NCBI GenBank assembly: GCA_022225965.2
Contig: JAKJXP020000099.1
Location: forward strand, 62,001-126,000
Length of the DNA stretch: 64,000 nt
Source: Diatrype stigma
Lineage: Eukaryota > Ascomycota > Sordariomycetes > Xylariales > Diatrypaceae
Direction of reading: 5' to 3'
Positions 57,151 to 64,000 of this stretch are shown here, one piece after another. Within the stretch, counting starts at the first letter, position 1. Every line of letters begins with the position of its first letter. The notes under the pieces are model-generated. The model did no database searches. It was given only the letters and a program-made list of their open reading frames with translations, and was not told the origin of the DNA. Position numbers and translations under genes: made by a program.

Positions 57151-57751
57151 GAATATGTTTCCCTAGCTCATGCTATGAAAGCAGTGTTGAGTTGCCATAT
57201 ATTCTTATATAATTGCTATCGGCAATAGCGACTGTTTCACTTCCAGAACCCACGACATGCTATTGCACCGGAATTCATGTATATTCCCTTTAAAAATTCC
57301 ATTGACTGCCAAAATCCCCTCGACCTGGTCGGGGGTAAAAGTCACGTGATGGCGCCCCTTTTCTTGTTTGTCACATTTGATTCAGGGGTTGTAAGTCATC
57401 GCGTGACCCTAGCAAGGGGGTGCTTAAGTATTCCTCGCGATTGATGCAGTTACATAGTTGCTGTGAAACCTCTTATGTAAGCAGTAAATAGTTCCATTCC
57501 TTGGCACTTCCCTTTAGGGACTGGCTATATTGCCACAAGTGGTTTTCAAAAGCATCCCCCTATTCACCAATGATATCATTTTAATATTGTTGTCATTATG
57601 TCAACCAAACAGTGTCATATAAGTTCGTGCCAAATCGTAAATCTTGCTATCCAACTTCCTATCTACCGAGTTCACGAACTTGTGTGTAGAATCACCCCCT
57701 TCCCCAAAATACAATTCTGTACCTTCCTAACCGACCATTGTAAATCATGTG
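57151..57751. other. Intergenic
   Basis: AT-rich, no supported gene. CACGTGAT and GCGTGACC words near 57342-57406. Confidence 0.4.
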
Positions 57752-58942
57752 TTATACCCGTGACTTGGAAGTGGACGAGCAGGAACTCGGGTCGCCTTCA
57801 TGCGATTTGACCCTAGCTACGATGACCGAGTTTACCACGTGGTCGTACGGATGCACCACGGAGCAGATCTTGACATTCCGTAACATATTATCCGTGGTGA
57901 TATCGATCTCCTGTTACAGAGAAAATCAGTAAGCCTTCGCAAGTGTTTTTTAATGCCCAGAAACTTACCGGGTACAGGCACGACCGGAGACCCCAGCTTG
58001 TGCGCATGACGATCAAAGCCCCCTCCCTCATGTTTGCAGCAACGCTGGTAAGGAGGTTTTCCTTTTCACTCTGGGTAGTGCCCACCAGAGCGGCTAGATA
58101 GACGACGTCGAACCGGCGGAGGTCGCAGGACTGGCTTCCTGCAGAGTCCAGCGAGAATGACATGCCATGACCCAATGGGCCTAGCTTGTCTATAAGAGCA
58201 GAAGCAGTCTCAATAGCGGCGGGGTTATGGTCGATATTGAGGACCTCGGGGTCTTCCAAGCGATCAACAAGATATGGCGGCTTTACGTGATGACCTCCTG
58301 GGAGAGCTCCACTCTTGAGGGAGCTGAGAAAGCATAGCGATGTCAACGGGAGTGGGCCCGACCCGATGAATGCAACCCTAGTCGGCATCACCGGGTCCGC
58401 GGCGAGCAAGGCGCTGATCTCCAACCGAGTCAGATCCTCGTAGTTCTCGTAGTACGGAAATTGATTTAGGCAGGCGAGAGCCTTGTCGTTGTTCGGCTCG
58501 GCAATGATTTTCTCCGCCCAGTGCTGCTCCAGAAGGTATTCGGACTCGGAGCACATTTCCCGGAGCGATTCGAGAATCCCCTGCACCTGGGTGTCTTGGA
58601 AGACCTATCGAAAATGATTAGCTTACATTTAGTTCCCAAACAATCCCAGGTCTTGAGAGATCGTACCATGTTAACTATCTCCCCACCATGGATTTCGCTA
58701 CATAGTGAAACCAGCCCAGAAAGGATCCTATTGACATCATCTCCTGGGCGAAGGTCCGGTAGATCTTTTAGCAATCTGTGTGTCCGGAGGAGTTCTTGGA
58801 CTATTCTCTTGGCCTTCACCTGTGCAGTAAGGTCTAGACCCTTGCCAGCCGCTTCTGATCCGGCAGCATCAAGGTTCTTGCTTGTACGAGACCACGGCCT
58901 AAGCCATGGCACGCAAATCAGGGAATTGAGAAGACGAGACAT
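57752..58942 (-). CDS. Nicotianamine synthase-like protein
   Basis: Three exons on the minus strand, 58942-58667, 58604-57969 and 57910-57752, give 356 residues. The first ATG is at 58942; upstream codons of the frame lack an ATG. Family marks are YYENYEDLTRLEIS, the SAM-binding FIGSGPLPLTSLC (about 171-183), NIDHNPAAI (about 220), DVVYLAALVG, and VVHPYDHVVNSVIVAR near the C-terminus. Nicotianamine synthase joins aminocarboxypropyl units from S-adenosylmethionine to make a metal-chelating metallophore. Fungal members are known; some make nicotianamine, others related compounds. The protein is cytosolic. The first 40 residues are basic and may be a targeting extension. A decayed MFS transporter lies on its upstream side. 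Confidence 0.88.
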
Positions 58943-59700
58943 TGGGAAGGACAATTAGTAACTGAAGTCGTAAGACGAACAGGGTCTAAGCAACTATAGG
59001 TGACCAAGGTTAGCAAAGGCTAGAGAGAGATCCCGTTGCCAGTGACCAATTATATCGAGATCATTACAACTCTTAAACCCTTGCATAGAGGATCGACCTT
59101 AAGTACGTAAATTTTTTTCTCGTTCTGCATGATCCCCGCTTGTGTGAGTCTAGTTCTCTGATGATTCAAATGGCTATTCACTCAAAATGGCTAGCTGTTG
59201 ATGTTCACATGTGGATGCTGCCATCAGGGTTCTCAACCCGGGAGGCTGCATAGGAGTTGTCTCTGGTTTGAGACATTCACTCACAAACCACAATATCTAT
59301 AGACGACAAGATGAATATGACTAAAGTACATCTCATCTAAATGATACCAAGGAAGAAGCGTGACTCTTTGGTGTTATGACCAGACCAATGGATGCACACA
59401 CATTACAGTACAATCAACAACCACTAGTTACAAGATATCAATCTTGGGGCTTGGTTTTCCTAATATGCCTTGGACAGCCTTGGGGACGCCTATCCTAACG
59501 TCACTCATGATATGATATGATATGATATAGTTTCCGCAACATAGTTTATACGACCATAGTTGCTATATTTAGGCTACTTATATCATAAGACACGGGGCTT
59601 GTCTTTTGAGCGCTACATACACCAGAACTATGCCCGAGTCTCAACAGATCACGCCCCATGTTGTTTTTTAACGACTAAGAAAGTTATAACCCGTCGACCC
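58943..59700. other. Intergenic with TGATA repeat
   Basis: AT-rich; TGATA four times at 59508-59527. No supported gene. Confidence 0.45.
59508..59527. repeat. TGATA microsatellite, four copies
   Basis: Perfect five-base repeat. Confidence 0.8.
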
Positions 59701-59707
59701 GGCCGCT

Positions 59708-60800
59708 TTAGGGATTACCATGCGATGGCAACATCGTGGAGCGGGTGGATCGGCTGGAGAACGTGGATTCATAATATTTCGACCTAGCACTCAGCCTCGC
59801 CTCGAACACCCAAACTATAAGTGACATTGGAAATTCAATGTCGATATCGACAAAGTTCTGGCAGTTTGTGCCCAATCCAAAACAGAAGGGCACGGCCGAA
59901 ATGAGGGCAGAGCTGAAGAGCATCGAGAATGCATACAATTCAGGTAGGCTGGTACGGCTGCGGCCACACAGATCTCGAGATGAATTTGGCGTGTAACATA
60001 GGGGCGATGATGGAGTCCAACTCAAATGAGATAAAGTTGAGCCTACTAATGTCAATGCTTCCATCGTGCCCACCAGTCAACACCAAAGGGAACGTGACTA
60101 TGACCAAGACAACAGTCTTCTTGATGAGCATCCACAATGGTAGCACACCGTCATTCCGGATAGTATCCAGGAAACTCATGTCGGTTTCGCAGGTTGTGCG
60201 CATGTTAATGTTACCAGTCTTTTTGACGAGACGGCCCCGTATCCTGTGTAGCAGAACTGGTGCGTGTCTCGTGCAGCCAGAACAAGCTTGGAATTTGGAC
60301 AGCGGCGGTAACAATGGTAATTGACCAGGAAATCCAACGCCACGTCATTATATCAGCAATATAACCCGCTGCCATGAGTCTTAAGGTTGGGGCGAGGGTG
60401 GATTCCATATTGTAGAGGAGCCAGAGCTTTGTGCGTTCACTTGTGCCTCATAATTCACTAGATGTCACCCGTGGCGGTTAGTAAGAGACTGCAAGAAGTG
60501 TGACGGGCTTGGGTCTTGTGGGTTACTTCAATAATCCCACCCCGAGGAATAATAAATTGGTAAATACGCTGCCACTGAGTCTAGCAAGAGCGAGGAACGC
60601 AAACAACCCAGCCGTATTTCTTGCAGACTCAGATGCCAGGTTCCAGGCTAGATAGAATACATGACCAAACCGGAGGAGCCGAGAACAGGATATTGAATGG
60701 CTGAAAAGTTCTAATACAGGGCTAATGAGAAGCCCAAAGGCAAAGCTGAAGAGGTAGGTGCACAAGGATATTGATGTCGCTGTCCATACCAAAATCTTTC
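59708..60800 (-). pseudogene. MFS transporter (DHA1-type) pseudogene
   Basis: Minus-strand pieces in several frames read as one transporter in order. WTATSISLCTYLFSFAFGLL (60792 downwards) has the N-terminal helix pattern. AAGYIADIMTWRWISWSITI (about 60375-60310) matches the helix 5-6 region with the WRW motif before FWLHET. After that comes the central loop with FPLVLTGGHDGS, then LYAFSMLFSSALISAVPF and a polar C-terminus. Multiple frameshifts and stops separate the pieces, more than introns can explain. It would once have exported a small molecule. Confidence 0.6.
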
Positions 60801-61828
60801 CCTTGAAAACGCAGCGTCGGTGCCATCATAGGGACCCAAGGTTGACACAAATATGATCAATGCCACCATGACTGCTACGGTTCATTTTGATGATGTCCAA
60901 TTCTTGAGATACTGGGGATCCCCAGGCCCATCCCAGGTCACTAGATCAGGACCTTGCCCCCCTTATCGTGAGAGGTACCCCACTTTTGCCTCCTTTTTTT
61001 TCAGTACCTATGTTGCCAACCCCAAATGCACGTATTGCTGCACTGTGGTGTCGATTTGCATAGCTGCAGCTTTTGGCTTTCTCCGCCCGAGTCTACAATT
61101 TCGAGACCAACAACCATTCGGCGTATTTATATCTCTGGCTACAGCCATTCCGGTAGCGCTCCTTTTTCATGTCTAGTACAGACTGCTGAAGGATGAATAA
61201 TTCTGGGACCGGCACACTATCGGCTACGTATCTTATCGGGCGGCTAACAATGGCTTCGTTCCAGCTGCTTGGATTTCCGACAGCCTCCGCGGATCTCGCA
61301 GTTCCCAAAGGATACTAAAGAGGACAAACGGACGGCACATGATTGGCTGCGTACCCCTGCCCATCGAGATGGCGTGCTTAAAAAACTGCTGGGATAGCCC
61401 CACTTAAGCCGTCATAAGCTCCGCGAATTTATTTTAGCTATCGCCATGCCGCCATCCACCCCGCCATAGCGGCGCTGTAGTTGATGAATCGGACAATAAG
61501 AAGAGCATGCCACAGTCCAGGCCGATGTCGTTCCCGGAGAAGCCTTTTCCTGCTTTCTGGCAGATCGTGGAGTGACTCTGAGATCTGAGATGCGACACGA
61601 GCAACCATTTCTGCTGCACATAACTAGTTAGCTGAACTTTGTAACTTTCTCCTATTTTCCTCTCGGAACCTGGAACGCCTCATTGGACTCAAGAAGCATG
61701 TGCTCTCAGAAAGCCGTCTCTTCTCGGTGACGAATAGCACACGACAAGAAAGAACAAAAATACCATCAATAAAGCCGCACACTTCCGAGGACGAGCCTAC
61801 GGGCAGGTATCAAGAACAACATCCCACA
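60801..61828. other. Divergent spacer between MFS pseudogene and siroheme synthase
   Basis: No supported gene. The frame of the synthase is open back to 61700 but has no ATG before 61829. Confidence 0.4.
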
Positions 61829-63730
61829 ATGGCTAGCCACATATCCATGCTCACGGCGACCGATGCCCGGTCTCACGTTCACCTAGTCATCGGCGCAAAT
61901 CCCCTAGCCGCTGCTCGGTGCGGACAGTCGCTCAGCGCCGGAGCCTCGCCCATCCTGATCGCGCCCGAGACGGCCGCCGACCTTCACTTCGCGCTGCAGA
62001 AGCGCATAGAGGACGGCGAGGTCAAGCGGATCGGCCGGGCGTTCGAGGAAAGCGACCTCTTCACGCTGGGGCGAGACGAGGTGGACCGGGTGGTCGACGC
62101 CGTCTTCGTGACGTCCGGCCCCCGGGAGCCCCTGAGCGCCCGCATCTCCGCCCTCTGCAGGCGCAGCCGCATCCCCGTGAACGTCGTGGACGCGCCCCAC
62201 CTGTGCACCTTCGCGCTGCTGTCGACCCACGCCGACGGGCCCCTGCAGGTCGGCGTGACCACCAACGGCCGCGGCTGCAAGCTGGCGTCGCGCATCCGCC
62301 GCGAGATCGCGGCCGCGCTGCCGCCGAACCTGGGGAGCGCCTGCGCGCGGCTGGGCGACGCGAGGCGGCGCATCATCGAGGAAGATCATCATCTTTGTCA
62401 ACAACAGCAACAGCAACAACAGGAGATTGTGGAAAGTAGTGTTAGTAGTGTGTATGGTGGGGACGACCACGACTTGGTGGACGACTCGGTCGACCATCAA
62501 TCCGCGAACTTCAACAAACTCGTGACGGAGGAAGACCGCGACGCCGCCAAGACCAGGCGCATGCGCTGGCTGGCTCAGGTCTGCGAGTACTGGCCCCTCA
62601 AACGACTGGCTGCCGTTACGGACGAGGATGTCGACGCTGTTTTGAAGTCGTACGCCTCACACGCCTCTTCCTCTGTTGTCGAATCGACGACAGGGCTGCC
62701 GCCGCCCACCAATCACACCAATGGCATAGCGCCGCCGCCACCACCTCCACCAGCATCCCTCCCCCGCGGGCGCATCATCCTCGCGGGCTCGGGGCCCGGC
62801 CACCCGGACCTGCTCACGCGCGCGACGTACAAGGCGATCCAAGCGGCGGACCTCGTGCTGGCGGACAAGCTGGTGCCGGCGGGGGTGCTGGACCTGATCC
62901 CGCGGCGGACGCCGGTGCAGATCGCGCGCAAGTTCCCGGGCAACGCGGACGCGGCGCAGGACGAGCTGCACGAGCAGGCGGCAACGGCGGCGTCGTCCGG
63001 CGGCGGCCGCACGGTGCTGCGCCTCAAGCAGGGAGACCCCTACGTGTACGGGCGCGGCGGCGAGGAGGTGGCGTACTTCCGCGCGCGCGGGTTCACGGGC
63101 CCCGACCAGGTCGTCGTGCTGCCGGGCGTCACGTCGGCGCTGAGCGCCCCGCTGTTCGCCGCCATCCCGCCCACCCAGCGCGACGTCGCCGACCAGGTCC
63201 TCGTGTGCACCGGCACGGGAAAGAAGGGCCGCGCCCCCGCCCCGCCTGAATACGTCGCCTCCCGCACCGTCGTGTTTCTCATGGCCCTGCACCGCATCGC
63301 GGGGCTTGTGGCCGAGCTGACCACTTACGGTCCCGAGGACGCTGCGGACGCTGATATGACGGAGACGACGACCGCCGAGAGGAGAGGCGCGAGGACGAGA
63401 GCCCTTTGGCCCCTCACCACGCCCTGCGCCGTCATCGAGCGCGCTAGCTGCCCTGACCAGCGCGTCATTCGCACTACGCTGGGTCGGGTCGTTGAGGCCA
63501 TCGCGCAGGAGGGCAGCCGGCCGCCGGGCCTGTTGGTCGTTGGCCGCGCGTGCGAGTTCCTGAACCCACCCCCGCTGGACAAGACGCGTGCCTGGGTTGT
63601 CGAGGAGGGGTTCCGGGGCTTGGACTTCTTGGACTCGTCTTCCGGTGGGGCGCTTGGGGATCTGGGCGATAATGATGGTGGTGGTGGTGGTGATGGTGTT
63701 GCTGCGGATGGTGATGGTGCTGCCTTGTAA
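61829..63730 (+). CDS. MET1: Siroheme synthase: uroporphyrinogen-III C-methyltransferase with N-terminal precorrin-2 dehydrogenase-like domain
   Basis: Single exon, 633 residues from the first ATG (ACAATGGCT). Residues 10-190 form the CysG-N/Met8-like NAD-binding part (HLVIGANPLAAARCG; SRIPVNVVDAPHLCTF; TTNGRGCKLASRIRREIA). The methyltransferase domain starts near residue 314 with GRIILAGSGPGHPDLLT, then LKQGDPYVYGRGGEE (about 399) and LPGVTSALSAPLFAAIP. The enzyme adds two methyl groups to uroporphyrinogen III on the way to siroheme, the cofactor of sulfite and nitrite reductases, so it serves sulfur and nitrate assimilation. Odd points: a polyglutamine insert (CAACAGCAA repeat, 62396-62420), a proline run before the second domain, a Gly/Asp tail from GGT/GAT repeats, and very GC-rich coding sequence. 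Confidence 0.92.
   Translation: MASHISMLTATDARSHVHLVIGANPLAAARCGQSLSAGASPILIAPETAADLHFALQKRIEDGEVKRIGRAFEESDLFTLGRDEVDRVVDAVFVTSGPREPLSARISALCRRSRIPVNVVDAPHLCTFALLSTHADGPLQVGVTTNGRGCKLASRIRREIAAALPPNLGSACARLGDARRRIIEEDHHLCQQQQQQQQEIVESSVSSVYGGDDHDLVDDSVDHQSANFNKLVTEEDRDAAKTRRMRWLAQVCEYWPLKRLAAVTDEDVDAVLKSYASHASSSVVESTTGLPPPTNHTNGIAPPPPPPPASLPRGRIILAGSGPGHPDLLTRATYKAIQAADLVLADKLVPAGVLDLIPRRTPVQIARKFPGNADAAQDELHEQAATAASSGGGRTVLRLKQGDPYVYGRGGEEVAYFRARGFTGPDQVVVLPGVTSALSAPLFAAIPPTQRDVADQVLVCTGTGKKGRAPAPPEYVASRTVVFLMALHRIAGLVAELTTYGPEDAADADMTETTTAERRGARTRALWPLTTPCAVIERASCPDQRVIRTTLGRVVEAIAQEGSRPPGLLVVGRACEFLNPPPLDKTRAWVVEEGFRGLDFLDSSSGGALGDLGDNDGGGGGDGVAADGDGAAL
63673..63727 (+). repeat. GGT/GAT repeat encoding the Gly/Asp tail of the siroheme synthase
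   Basis: Low-complexity run at the very 3' end of the coding sequence. Confidence 0.7.
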
Positions 63731-64000
63731 CCTATGTCTGTACCTATGCGGTTCGTCTTTTTCGAGGGAGACGGGCGACGGGGGGCAAGCTTGACTGGTG
63801 ATAAGGAGGCAGAGTAAGCGGCTCTAGATCAGGGGTAGAGTGGATGGTAGCGACTGGGCATTGGCATTGGCGTTGGTATTGGTGTTGAGAGAGCCACATA
63901 GATTCGGCTCCATACTGGTTTGTGGAGTCAAAGATGGGTTTCTTGCATTTTGCTTCTGTCATATTTAGAGGTCTCGCGGCATTGGGTGGTGTCTGTATTA
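63731..64000. other. 3' flank of the siroheme synthase, right edge
   Basis: Contains TTGGCATTGGCGTTGGTATTGGTGTTG (six-base imperfect repeat, about 63859-63886). No gene. Confidence 0.4.

Noticed and set aside
62657..63292. 211-residue minus-strand ORF over the siroheme synthase
   Set aside because: Arg/Ala/Gly-rich antisense shadow of the methyltransferase domain.

Overview
The window is nuclear DNA from a filamentous ascomycete (Pezizomycotina; Sordariomycetes is my best guess, from gene content only). The protein genes carry short introns of about 42-170 bp with GTAAGT-like donors, CTAAC/CTAAT branch sites and YAG acceptors. Several genes are recognisable fungal or mitochondrial housekeeping genes. 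No bacterial operons, CRISPR arrays or rRNA genes are visible. Exon joins below were worked out by hand: phase, length divisible by three and family continuity all agree unless stated otherwise.

Layout. 1-12.7 kb is accessory: the end of an unknown gene, a small zinc-ribbon-like protein, a 7-exon MFS transporter, a truncated amidase pseudogene, and two head-to-head unknown genes (9988-11064 minus, 12142-12648 plus) whose C-termini share a domain I do not recognise. 13.4-25.3 kb is a compact core block: secreted carboxylesterase, mitochondrial glycine decarboxylase P-protein, TOM5, nucleoporin NUP57/Nup54 and complex I subunit NDUFA8. 25.3-47.9 kb is gene-poor. It holds minisatellites, GGTACC/TAGGTA-rich tracts, a possible solo LTR, hairpin clusters and one copy of a two-copy dispersed coding relic. 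Only two clear genes stand in it, both secreted: a CAP/PR-1 protein (34596-35640) and a small cysteine-containing protein (45717-46187).

47.9-63.7 kb is accessory and metabolic again: PNGase A-like amidase, phytanoyl-CoA dioxygenase family enzyme, glutathione S-transferase, a one-exon alpha-kinase with an N-terminal four-cysteine finger, an arginase-like fragment, a nicotianamine synthase-like enzyme, a decayed MFS transporter, and a MET1/CysG-type siroheme synthase with unusual low-complexity insertions.

The genes do not form one obvious pathway. The picture is a conserved housekeeping island flanked by fast-evolving regions carrying secreted proteins, transporters, detoxification genes and pseudogenes. 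The least explained items are the shared-domain divergent pair near 10-12.6 kb, the EPPPGEV/RFDS relic copies at 26.1 and 50.4 kb, and the zinc-finger/alpha-kinase fusion.
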